NCBI GenBank assembly: GCA_024640255.1
Contig: JAHEFI010000007.1
Span: 1-51,388, forward strand
Direction of reading: 5' to 3'
Length of the DNA: 51,388 bases
Source: Bacteroidota bacterium
GTDB lineage: Bacteria; Bacteroidota; Bacteroidia; Chitinophagales; Chitinophagaceae
Under the pieces are notes generated by a model. That model saw nothing but the letters and a program-made list of their open reading frames with translations. It did not search any database and was not told where the DNA came from. The translations under genes and the position numbers were made by a program. Positions 1-7,104 of the stretch are shown here, one piece after another; the stretch's first letter is position 1, and every line of letters begins with the position of its first letter.

Positions 1-368
1 GGAATATGAAAAGACTCACAAGCAATTAAAAAACGATCAATAAATCCTTGAGAAGTTTTGGGAGACTTTAAAGTAGCTAGTAAAATAGATTGATCCAAAT
101 TGGATGCAATAATATGTTGTTGTCTTTTATTATGCGGGGATTGTCTAGCAACATAATTGTCTCTGTCTAAAATCTCAGCAATCATAATGGCTTCTTCATC
201 TCCCCCCTCTTCAATTTCTGCATTTACCCAATCGCCCACTGCAATGGGATTGGTAGAAGAACGATTGTCTAACTTAATTGCCCCTTTGATACGGGCCTGA
301 TAAAACAGTCCCTCCTCGGATTTAATCGAGTACCAGCTACCTGTTGATTTATAGACTCTAGCGCGCAT
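1..368 (-). CDS. rsgA: Ribosome small-subunit-dependent GTPase A (partial, N-terminal part)
   Basis: Only the first 122 codons are in the window; the gene runs off the left edge. The product begins MRARVYKSTGSWY and carries the OB-fold pattern of RsgA: a GDWV segment, then DNYVARQSPHNKRQQ leading into IIASNLDQSILL, where the GTPase domain begins. The circularly permuted GTPase and zinc-binding parts lie outside. RsgA assists late 30S subunit maturation and has ribosome-stimulated GTPase activity. The ATG at 368 is the first Met of the frame that gives the expected N-terminus. A box TATCTTCG (minus strand, 375-382), one base off the Bacteroidota -7 consensus, lies 6 nt upstream. The gene is divergent from ubiE with only 40 bp between the start codons. 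Family assignment rests on the OB domain only. Confidence 0.85.
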   Translation of the reverse strand, partial: MRARVYKSTGSWYSIKSEEGLFYQARIKGAIKLDNRSSTNPIAVGDWVNAEIEEGGDEEAIMIAEILDRDNYVARQSPHNKRQQHIIASNLDQSILLATLKSPKTSQGFIDRFLIACESFHI

Positions 369-396
369 TGAATACGAAGATAACCCACAAAATCAA

Positions 397-404
397 TATC
401 TTTG
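397..404 (+). promoter_or_regulatory. -7 promoter element of ubiE
   Basis: TATCTTTG matches the Bacteroidota -7 consensus TAnnTTTG exactly and ends 4 nt before the ubiE ATG. Transcription should therefore begin at or next to the start codon. No convincing -33 TTG is seen at the usual spacing. Confidence 0.6.
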
Positions 405-408
405 CCAC

Positions 409-1152
409 ATGAGTCAATTTGCCCACGATAAGGTAGTTCCATATAGCCAAAGTAATGCTTCAAAAAAAGAGCAGGTAGCCAGTATGTTTGACTCTATTGC
501 TAAAAAATATGATTTTTTGAATAGGTTCTTAAGCCTAGGGATAGATCAGGGATGGCGCAAGAAAGCAATTAGCAATTTAAAAGAAAAACCATTAAATCAT
601 TTATTAGATATTGCTACTGGAACTGCGGATATGGCTTTGATGGCTTACAAGCAAATTCATCCAAAAAAAATAACAGGTATTGATATCTCAGAGGGAATGA
701 TGCAATATGGAAAAATAAAAATTGCAGAAAAAGGATTAGAGGATACCATTCAATTAACATTGGGAGATAGCACTGAAATACCATTCGATGATGCTCAATT
801 TGATGGAGCCATGGTGGCTTTCGGCGTTCGCAACTTTGCCAATTTAGAAAAAGGATTAACAGAAATTAATAGAGTACTTCAACCAGGAAGTAAATTAGTT
901 GTCTTAGAATTTTCACAACCTAGTAGCTTTTGGTTCAAACCCATTTATACTTTGTACATGAAATGGATTACTCCAACTGTGGGTAAACTTTTTTCAGGCA
1001 ATAAAGAAGCTTATGCTTATTTAAACGAAAGTGTTATAGCCTTCCCGGAAGGAAAAGCATTTTTACAAGTATTAGAAAAGGCGGGATTCAAACATGTACA
1101 ACAAGAAAAATTAACCCTAGGCATATGCAGCATCTATATTGGAAACAAATAA
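409..1152 (+). CDS. ubiE: Demethylmenaquinone methyltransferase (UbiE/MenG)
   Basis: This 247-residue class I SAM-dependent methyltransferase has the usual family length. The N-terminus carries the UbiE signature (VASMFDSIAKKYDFLNRFLS, about residues 24-43). The SAM-binding loop LDIATGTADMAL is near residue 67, and the second signature, with VAFGVRNFANLEKGL and then INRVLQPGSKLVVLEFS, follows from about 137. It should carry out the last step of menaquinone synthesis, C-methylation of demethylmenaquinone; Bacteroidota generally use menaquinone, so that role is favoured over the ubiquinone one. It heads a run with porT, pyrC and the mutS-like gene. Its 3' end overlaps porT by 28 bp. Adjacency of ubiE and porT is, from memory, seen in other Bacteroidota. 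Confidence 0.95.
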   Translation: MSQFAHDKVVPYSQSNASKKEQVASMFDSIAKKYDFLNRFLSLGIDQGWRKKAISNLKEKPLNHLLDIATGTADMALMAYKQIHPKKITGIDISEGMMQYGKIKIAEKGLEDTIQLTLGDSTEIPFDDAQFDGAMVAFGVRNFANLEKGLTEINRVLQPGSKLVVLEFSQPSSFWFKPIYTLYMKWITPTVGKLFSGNKEAYAYLNESVIAFPEGKAFLQVLEKAGFKHVQQEKLTLGICSIYIGNK

Positions 1153-1874
1153 TTGCTTCTTGTCTTTTTATAAGTCTAAGTCTTTCAGGATTTGGACAAA
1201 TGGGTGGCATTAATCAACCAGATCACGATACCGAAAAGTTTTGGTCAGGTTTATACTTTGGAATTATTACAAATAATTACCAATACACCAGAGGGTCTGG
1301 ATTTTTACCAGGAGCCGTATTAACTGGTCAGACTAGTAAAATCACTTCAGAACCTGTTCCCTTTTTGCATGGTGGCATACCAGTAAGTTTTAGATTGTAT
1401 AAAAATGTATTATTTAGAACAGGTACAGCGATCATCTTAAATAGTGATATCAATAATAAGTATATCAAAAAAGGACTAGGACCTCAGGTTTTTAAAACAA
1501 GTCCCATTTTCTTTCAGGTACCTTTTGCCATAAAGTATGAATCAGATAGATATGATGTGTTACAGTTTAGAGATGCTATGAGACATTATGTTTTTGCTGG
1601 CGCCACTTTAAATTATGATTTTAGTACAGGTTCAGTTTATTATGGAGCTTCCGCTTCACCCAACACGGCCATTCTAAAACCATTTAATCTTACCTATGAT
1701 CTTGGACTTGGATTAACCTTTGTTGTGAATGATTATGTTAGAATTTCACCAGAATTAAAATTTAGTTACGGATTTAATAATTTAATTAAACCAGGAGTAA
1801 GTGGCTCTCCATTATATAATTTGGATAAACTTACTAGTAACTACGTTTCATTCTCACTCCATATAGAAAACTAA
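1125..1874 (+). CDS. porT: PorT-family outer-membrane beta-barrel protein (type IX secretion)
   Basis: The 249-residue product has an N-terminal signal peptide (a hydrophobic stretch ending ...LSLSGFGQ, about residues 9-25). The rest is a series of alternating hydrophobic/polar strands with aromatic girdle residues and a C-terminal strand ending SNYVSFSLHIEN, typical of a small porin-like barrel. PorT/SprT is an outer-membrane component needed for type IX secretion and gliding in Bacteroidota. The call rests on this architecture plus the position directly after ubiE. The ATG at 1125 lies inside ubiE and is needed to keep the signal peptide, since the next Met falls at the cleavage site. pyrC starts 4 nt after the stop, so translational coupling along the run is likely. 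Another PorT-like barrel function cannot be excluded. Confidence 0.75.
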   Translation: MQHLYWKQIIASCLFISLSLSGFGQMGGINQPDHDTEKFWSGLYFGIITNNYQYTRGSGFLPGAVLTGQTSKITSEPVPFLHGGIPVSFRLYKNVLFRTGTAIILNSDINNKYIKKGLGPQVFKTSPIFFQVPFAIKYESDRYDVLQFRDAMRHYVFAGATLNYDFSTGSVYYGASASPNTAILKPFNLTYDLGLGLTFVVNDYVRISPELKFSYGFNNLIKPGVSGSPLYNLDKLTSNYVSFSLHIEN

Positions 1875-1878
1875 AGCA

Positions 1879-3219
1879 ATGAGCAACTATTTAATTAAAA
1901 ATGCACAAATAGTAAATGAAGGAAAAACATTTACAAGTGATTTATTGATTAAAAACGGAAGAATAGAAAAAATAGCAAACTCTATTTCAGTCCCATATGC
2001 AATAGAAGAAATAGATGCTACAGGTATGTATTTAATTCCTGGCGCTATTGATGACCAGGTGCATTTTAGAGAACCAGGATTAACCCATAAGGCCAATATA
2101 TATACAGAAGCAAAAGCTGCAGTTGCTGGAGGCGTAACTAGTTTTATGGAAATGCCCAATACCAATCCGCCAGCATTTACGCTAGATTTATTAGAAGATA
2201 AATATGCTATTGGATCTAAGAATGCATTGGCTAATTATTCTTTTTTCATGGGTACTTCTAATGATAATCTAGAAGAGATTTTAAAAATCAATAAAAAGAA
2301 GAATGAAATTTGCGGGGTTAAAATATTCATGGGCTCCTCCACTGGAAATTTATTAGTAGACAACCCATTGGTTTTAGAAAAAGTGTTTAGCGGTACAGAA
2401 TTATTAATTGCTACACATTGTGAAGAAGAAGGTTTAATTAGAAGAAATAAAGTTGCTTTAGAAAAAATTAAGCCAGTACTTGAAGCATCTGATCATCCAA
2501 TTATAAGAGACGAAGAAGTTTGTTTTGAATCTTCTTGGAAAGCTATTCAATTAGCTCAAAAATTTGATGCAAGATTACATATACTGCATATTAGCACAGC
2601 AAAGGAATTACAATTATTCTCTAATTTAAGACCATTAGCAGATAAAAGAATTACCGCTGAAGTATGTGTACATCATTTGCATTTTACAGCCGATGATTAT
2701 GCAACAAAAGGCAATTTAATTAAATGCAACCCAGCCATTAAAGCACCACAAAACAAAACTGCTTTATGGGAAGGATTATTAGATGATCGTTTAGATATTA
2801 TTGCCACAGACCACGCCCCACATACTTGGGAAGAAAAACAAGAAGATTATGCGCACGCACACGCAGGTCTTCCATTGGTACAACATTCGGTGATGTTGAT
2901 GTTGAAATATGTAAAGGAAGGAAAAATAAGCATCGAGAAAATGGTAGAAAAAATGAGCCATGCAGTAGCTACTTGTTTTCAAATCAAAGAAAGAGGATTT
3001 ATTAGAGAGGGTTATTTTGCAGATCTTGTATTAGTGAAAGAATCACCTTATACCATTACTAAAGACAATATTTTATACAAATGTGGATGGAGTCCTTTAG
3101 AAGGCACTCAATTTCCTTATCAAATTCATAGCACATTCGTGAATGGTCACAGAGTATTTAATAATGGACAGTTTGACGAGTCTGAAAAAGGACAAAGACT
3201 TCAGTTTGATAGACAATAA
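1879..3219 (+). CDS. pyrC: Dihydroorotase (class I, multifunctional-type)
   Basis: This 446-residue amidohydrolase should convert N-carbamoyl-aspartate to dihydroorotate in de novo pyrimidine synthesis. Visible motifs are DDQVHFREPGLTHKA near residues 58-72, MEMPNTNPP near 93-101, a metal-ligand His in IATHCEEEGL, LHILHIST, and the late motif ATDHAPHTWEEK with the catalytic Asp. The first metal motif reads Q-V-H (Q60, H62) instead of the classic H-x-H. My recollection is that this substitution recurs in Bacteroidota PyrC proteins, so I keep the enzyme call. The gene starts 4 nt after porT and is followed 16 nt later by the mutS-like gene, so it is probably co-transcribed from ubiE. The next enzyme of the pathway but one, pyrD, lies elsewhere in the window. 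Confidence 0.9.
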   Translation: MSNYLIKNAQIVNEGKTFTSDLLIKNGRIEKIANSISVPYAIEEIDATGMYLIPGAIDDQVHFREPGLTHKANIYTEAKAAVAGGVTSFMEMPNTNPPAFTLDLLEDKYAIGSKNALANYSFFMGTSNDNLEEILKINKKKNEICGVKIFMGSSTGNLLVDNPLVLEKVFSGTELLIATHCEEEGLIRRNKVALEKIKPVLEASDHPIIRDEEVCFESSWKAIQLAQKFDARLHILHISTAKELQLFSNLRPLADKRITAEVCVHHLHFTADDYATKGNLIKCNPAIKAPQNKTALWEGLLDDRLDIIATDHAPHTWEEKQEDYAHAHAGLPLVQHSVMLMLKYVKEGKISIEKMVEKMSHAVATCFQIKERGFIREGYFADLVLVKESPYTITKDNILYKCGWSPLEGTQFPYQIHSTFVNGHRVFNNGQFDESEKGQRLQFDRQ

Positions 3220-3235
3220 TTCCTAACTTAGGTTA

Positions 3236-4549
3236 ATGCAAGTAGATTCTATTACTTTAAAAGATATTGGCTTATTTGATAGCGAAGCCCATATTGGCCT
3301 TGCAACACATTTGAATTTTTGTAAAACCAACGGAGGTGGTTTTTATTTTACAGAATTACTGAGCCATCCTTTATCCAATAAAAAGAATATCGAAACAAGG
3401 CAGGATCTTCTGCAAGTTTTTATTCATCAAAAATCCTTGTTTGAAAAATTTAAAACAAGTAATGGCACTACATTAGTGATTGATAAATTTTTTGAGACTG
3501 GTTTTAAAAAAACAAGCCCTTACCCCAATTGGTGGGAAACCATTATTTATCAGCTTTTTAATAAAGCAGACTACTCTTTAATCAAATATTCTGTTGAGCA
3601 TATTAATATACTGATACAAGATTTTGACCAATGGCTAATTGCTTTTCAAAATGAAAGACAGAATCCCATTATAGATAAATGGTATGTAGAAATTGATAAA
3701 ATTCTTTCTAATGAAACTATTATTCCTATTAGAAATGCCGCTTCTACCCTGAATGCCAGTGATATTTTGCAATTAAGTCATTTTTATATTTTTCACTACA
3801 AGCATTCAATTAGAAACTTATTAGAATTATTTTATGAAATAGATGCATACAATAGTCTAGCTATTTCAAAACTACATTATGTATTTGAATTTCCTACTTG
3901 GTTAGAGCAATCTAAACCCGTATTCAGTATTGAAGCTGCATCACATCCTCTAGTGGAAAATGCTATTAGTAACCCACTTCATTTAAACAATGACCAAAAC
4001 TTCTTATTCTTAACAGGGGCTAATATGGCTGGGAAAAGTACTTTTATTAAAACCATTGCCATTGTTATTTACTTAGCTCATATTGGAATGGGTGCACCTG
4101 GTAAAAATATTCAGTTAACGGTGATGGATGGTTTAATTACTAATTTAACCATTGCAGATAATATTGTAAAAGGAGAAAGTTATTTTTTTAATGAGGTACA
4201 AAGAATTAAAAACACAGTTGAAAAAATAAAAGATGGTAAAAAATATTTTGTGTTAATTGATGAGCTTTTTAAAGGCACCAATATTCAAGATGCAATGAAA
4301 TGCAGTATCGCAGTGATTGAAGGACTTCAGAAAGTACAATCAAGTTTATTTATTTTAAGTACCCATTTATATGAAATAAGCAGTTCTCTTACTGCTTACA
4401 ACAATATTCAGTTTAAATATTTTGAGACCACTATTACCAATAAAGAATTGGTTTTTCACTACCATTTAAAAGAAGGCGTAAGTCAGGACAGAATTGGTTA
4501 TCTAATTTTAGAAAGAGAAGGTGTAGTGAATATGTTGAATAATTTATAA
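3236..4549 (+). CDS. MutS-related ATPase lacking the mismatch-recognition domain
   Basis: The 437-residue protein has a helical core of about 230 residues followed by a MutS-type ABC ATPase. The Walker A motif is GANMAGKST (261-269). The Walker B region is LIDELFKGTN with D342 and E343, and the switch His lies in STHLYE. It lacks the N-terminal mismatch-binding domain with its Phe-x-Glu motif, and has no C-terminal Smr nuclease domain. It is therefore neither canonical MutS (about 850 residues) nor MutS2. Short MutS-like ATPases of this kind are common in Bacteroidota and their role is not established. DNA-structure binding or a mismatch-repair-like function is inference only. It begins 16 nt after pyrC and probably shares its transcript. 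Confidence 0.85.
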   Translation: MQVDSITLKDIGLFDSEAHIGLATHLNFCKTNGGGFYFTELLSHPLSNKKNIETRQDLLQVFIHQKSLFEKFKTSNGTTLVIDKFFETGFKKTSPYPNWWETIIYQLFNKADYSLIKYSVEHINILIQDFDQWLIAFQNERQNPIIDKWYVEIDKILSNETIIPIRNAASTLNASDILQLSHFYIFHYKHSIRNLLELFYEIDAYNSLAISKLHYVFEFPTWLEQSKPVFSIEAASHPLVENAISNPLHLNNDQNFLFLTGANMAGKSTFIKTIAIVIYLAHIGMGAPGKNIQLTVMDGLITNLTIADNIVKGESYFFNEVQRIKNTVEKIKDGKKYFVLIDELFKGTNIQDAMKCSIAVIEGLQKVQSSLFILSTHLYEISSSLTAYNNIQFKYFETTITNKELVFHYHLKEGVSQDRIGYLILEREGVVNMLNNL

Positions 4550-4600
4550 GGTATTTCTACGCAATTTTAAACATCACTAAACGGGTATATTCAAGCAAAA

Positions 4601-6112
4601 ATGCTTGTAAAAATTAAAGGAAGTGCCTTGGTGGGTATGAATGCCATCACCATTACTGTTGAAGTGAATATTAGTATGGGACAGGGCTATAATTTGGTAG
4701 GCCTACCAGACAGTGCAGTTAGAGAAAGCTTACACAGAACCGAAAGCGCCATCAAATCCAATGGTTTATTCATGCCAAGAACTAAATTATTGGTCAACCT
4801 TTCTCCTGCTGAAATAAAAAAATCTGGCGCAGCATTTGATCTACCCATCACTATTGGTGTACTAGCCGCTTCAGAACAATTAATCAGTAATATTACTTTG
4901 GAAGACTATATTTTTATGGGAGAGCTTGGCCTTGATGGAAAGCTATATCCTATAAAGGGCGCTTTGGCTATGACACAACAAGCCAAAAAAGAAAAATTCA
5001 AAGGAATCATTCTACCATTAGACAATTTGGTGGAAGCTAGTTTAGTGGATGGTATTGATGTGTTTGGTTTTGATTCCTTATCCTCTTTACTTCAATTTAT
5101 AGAAAGTCCAAACCTGTATACCGTTTCTCAAACTGAACCATTGGTGCGATCAAAACAAGCTGATACTTCTTTATTTACAGAAATAAAAGGTCAAGAAAGT
5201 TTAAAAAGAGCTTTAACCATAGCTTGTGCTGGCAATCATAATATAATGATGATAGGTCCTCCTGGTGCAGGAAAATCCATGCTAGCTAAAAGCATTGTAT
5301 CTATTTTGCCTCCCATGTCCAGAGAAGAAGCCATCGAAACCACTAAAATTTATAGCTATAACAAACAATATCAATTTGATCAGGGGCTCATGTTTGAAAG
5401 ACCCTTTAGAGCTCCACATCATTCCATTACAGATATTGCTTTAATTGGAGGGGGACAAAGTGCCCATCCGGGTGAAATCTCTTTTGCCCATAACGGGGTT
5501 TTATTTTTAGATGAGTTACCAGAGTTTAACCGAGCAGTTATAGAAGTGCTTAGACAGCCCATGGAAGATGGCTATGTTCAAATAACCAGATCACAGTATA
5601 GTTATCAATTTCCTTCTAAGTTTCTATTAATTGCCGCTATGAACCCCTGCCCTTGCGGCTATCATACAGACCCCTATAAAAAATGCAAATGCTCCGAAGA
5701 TAAAATCCATCAGTATTTTAATAAAATATCAGGACCTTTATTAGACAGGATTGACCTGCAAATGAATGTATTACCAGTTTCTTTTGCAGATTTACAACCC
5801 AACTCCGTTAATTTAAACGAAGTACCTAAACTAATTGAGGATATTCAAACGGTTAGGGAAATACAAAATAAGCGGATAAAGCAAGCTGAAGGGAAACCTA
5901 TACAAGCTCAATTAGATTCCTCTTCTGTTCGCTTATTAGAAAAAGCTATGAATAATTATCATTTTAGTGCTAGGGCATATATAAGAATTATCAAAGTGGC
6001 AAGAACTATAGCCGATTTAGATAAATCCACCCAAATACAAACTAAACATATTTATGAAGCAATCCAATTTAGGTGTATGGAAAGAGAGGGTAATGAAAAA
6101 TACCAAGCTTAA
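4601..6112 (+). CDS. comM: YifB/ComM-family Mg-chelatase-like AAA+ ATPase
   Basis: The 503-residue product has the three-part YifB/ComM layout. An N-terminal Lon-protease-like S5 domain starts MLVKIKGSALVGMNAITITVEV. A Mg-chelatase-type AAA+ domain follows, with Walker A GPPGAGKS at 219-226, Walker B LFLDELPEF, and a zinc-like cluster NPCPCGYHTDP...CKCS. The C-terminal domain holds RFNKISGPLLDRIDL-like sensor residues and the HFSARAYIRIIKVARTIADL helix. ComM acts as a hexameric helicase promoting branch migration of donor DNA during natural transformation in some bacteria; whether this organism is competent cannot be judged here. The gene lies 51 nt downstream of the mutS-like gene and faces the CoA-binding gene with a 6-nt gap between stops. 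Confidence 0.9.
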   Translation: MLVKIKGSALVGMNAITITVEVNISMGQGYNLVGLPDSAVRESLHRTESAIKSNGLFMPRTKLLVNLSPAEIKKSGAAFDLPITIGVLAASEQLISNITLEDYIFMGELGLDGKLYPIKGALAMTQQAKKEKFKGIILPLDNLVEASLVDGIDVFGFDSLSSLLQFIESPNLYTVSQTEPLVRSKQADTSLFTEIKGQESLKRALTIACAGNHNIMMIGPPGAGKSMLAKSIVSILPPMSREEAIETTKIYSYNKQYQFDQGLMFERPFRAPHHSITDIALIGGGQSAHPGEISFAHNGVLFLDELPEFNRAVIEVLRQPMEDGYVQITRSQYSYQFPSKFLLIAAMNPCPCGYHTDPYKKCKCSEDKIHQYFNKISGPLLDRIDLQMNVLPVSFADLQPNSVNLNEVPKLIEDIQTVREIQNKRIKQAEGKPIQAQLDSSSVRLLEKAMNNYHFSARAYIRIIKVARTIADLDKSTQIQTKHIYEAIQFRCMEREGNEKYQA

Positions 6113-6118
6113 TCTATC

Positions 6119-6484
6119 CTAATACTGGTTGGTCTTTAACATAACCAAAGTACAGGCTTCTAGCGTTTGTATACCTCTTTCTTGTGCAAGGGCCTCTAAT
6201 TCAGGGTTTTCTGTGCCTGGATTAAAGATGATACGTCTTGGCTGAATACCCAAAATAGTATCATAAATTGGTTTTTGTGCTGCTGGACCTAGATATAAAG
6301 TGATGGTATCAATCGTTCCAGCAGCTGGCCATTCTAATTGAATAGGTTCTTCTTCAATCATCCCTTTTTTAATTCCATAAGCATAAACTTTATGCCCATA
6401 AGATTTTAATAAATGGGTAGCCATAAAACTATAACGTTCTGGATTGGATGAAGCTCCTACAATTAATGTTACTGGTTCTTTCAT
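6119..6484 (-). CDS. CoA-binding domain protein (YccU-like)
   Basis: This 121-residue Rossmann-fold protein begins MKEPVTLIVGASSNPERYSF, has YGHKVYAYGIKKG and ends with a strand-rich region including IIFNPGTENPELEALAQERG. This is the CoA_binding_2 pattern seen in the stand-alone YccU family, whose cellular role is unknown. It equals the N-terminal domain of acyl-CoA synthetases (ADP-forming) without the catalytic parts. The start is well defined: a perfect TAACTTTG box ends 4 nt upstream of the ATG, implying a leaderless mRNA. The gene is monocistronic, convergent with comM (6-nt gap) and divergent from the histone-like gene. Confidence 0.8.
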   Translation of the reverse strand: MKEPVTLIVGASSNPERYSFMATHLLKSYGHKVYAYGIKKGMIEEEPIQLEWPAAGTIDTITLYLGPAAQKPIYDTILGIQPRRIIFNPGTENPELEALAQERGIQTLEACTLVMLKTNQY

Positions 6485-6488
6485 GAAA

Positions 6489-6496
6489 CAAAGTTA
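6489..6496 (-). promoter_or_regulatory. -7 promoter element of the CoA-binding protein gene
   Basis: On the minus strand this reads TAACTTTG, an exact TAnnTTTG match ending 4 nt before the ATG at 6484. It predicts transcription starting at the start codon. No clear -33 element is seen. Confidence 0.6.
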
Positions 6497-6590
6497 CCCA
6501 ATAAAAAAATAAATTGATTTTATTTTGTTACAATAAAAGAATGTAATTTTATGCTAAATCAACTTACTAAATAAATTAAAATAACCCCTT

Positions 6591-7031
6591 ATGGCAAAGA
6601 CCTCTAAGAAAAAAACAGCTCCTAAAAAAGCAGTTAAGAAAGCAGCTCCAAAGAAAAAAGTAGCCGCTAAAAAAACAGCTAAGAAAGCTGCAAAGAAAAC
6701 AACTAAGAAAGTAGCAAAAAAAGCAGCTCCTAAAAAAGCAGCTAAGAAAGTAGTAAAGAAAGCTGCTAAAAAATCAACTAAGAAAGTAGCACCAAAGAAA
6801 AAAGTAGCTGCTAAAAAAACAGCAAAGAAAGCAACAAAAAAAGTGGTGAAAAAAGCTGCTAAGAAAGTTGTAAAAAAAGCTGCTCCTAAAAAAGCAGTTG
6901 CTAAGAAAGTAGTAGCAAAGAAAAAGAAAGCTCCAGCTAAGAAAGCAGCTCCTGCTCCAGTAGCAGCGCCAGTAGCAGTGCCACAAACACTTTTCACTGA
7001 GCCAACAACTGATAGCAATCCAACAGCTTAA
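6591..7031 (+). CDS. Histone H1-like lysine/alanine-rich DNA-binding protein
   Basis: The 146-residue product consists almost entirely of Lys, Ala, Val, Thr and Pro up to about residue 120, in a KKAAKK/KKVVKK pattern with lysine pairs every 4-5 residues. A Pro/Ala-rich, then acidic tail follows (PAPVAAPVAVPQTLFTEP). This resembles the C-terminal tail of eukaryotic H1 and bacterial H1-like proteins (chlamydial Hc1/Hc2 type), which bind and compact DNA by charge. There is no folded-domain signature. A segment APKKKVAAKKTAKK at 19-32 recurs at 67-80, so the gene contains an internal duplication. A clear intrinsic terminator follows 20 nt after the stop. A nucleoid role is likely but inferred from composition alone. 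Confidence 0.85.
   Translation: MAKTSKKKTAPKKAVKKAAPKKKVAAKKTAKKAAKKTTKKVAKKAAPKKAAKKVVKKAAKKSTKKVAPKKKVAAKKTAKKATKKVVKKAAKKVVKKAAPKKAVAKKVVAKKKKAPAKKAAPAPVAAPVAVPQTLFTEPTTDSNPTA
6645..6842 (+). repeat. Internal direct repeat within the H1-like gene
   Basis: About 54 nt at 6645-6698 is repeated with a few third-position changes at 6789-6842, a 144-nt period (48 codons). Both copies encode APKKKVAAKKTAKK plus flanking lysine pairs. The rest of the gene consists of shorter AAR-rich repeats of the same kind, making it prone to in-frame length change. Confidence 0.75.
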
Positions 7032-7050
7032 TTCTAGCTCATTCTATTTT

Positions 7051-7088
7051 AAATCCCGCCATTCTGAAACAGTTTAGCGGGATTTTTA
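7051..7088 (+). terminator. Intrinsic terminator after the H1-like gene
   Basis: A perfect 9-bp stem AAATCCCGC (7051-7059) / GCGGGATTT (7077-7085) with a 17-nt loop is followed by Ts. It starts 20 nt after the stop codon and ends 17 nt before the metalloprotease ATG, separating the two genes. Confidence 0.85.
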
Positions 7089-7104
7089 TTTTAAAACAAA
7101 TTGT

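Noticed and set aside
6554..7018. A 154-codon open frame on the minus strand opposite the H1-like gene, rich in Phe and Ala.
   Set aside because: It is the reverse reading of the AAR/GCN repeats. It has no recognisable family and spans the real gene plus its promoter.
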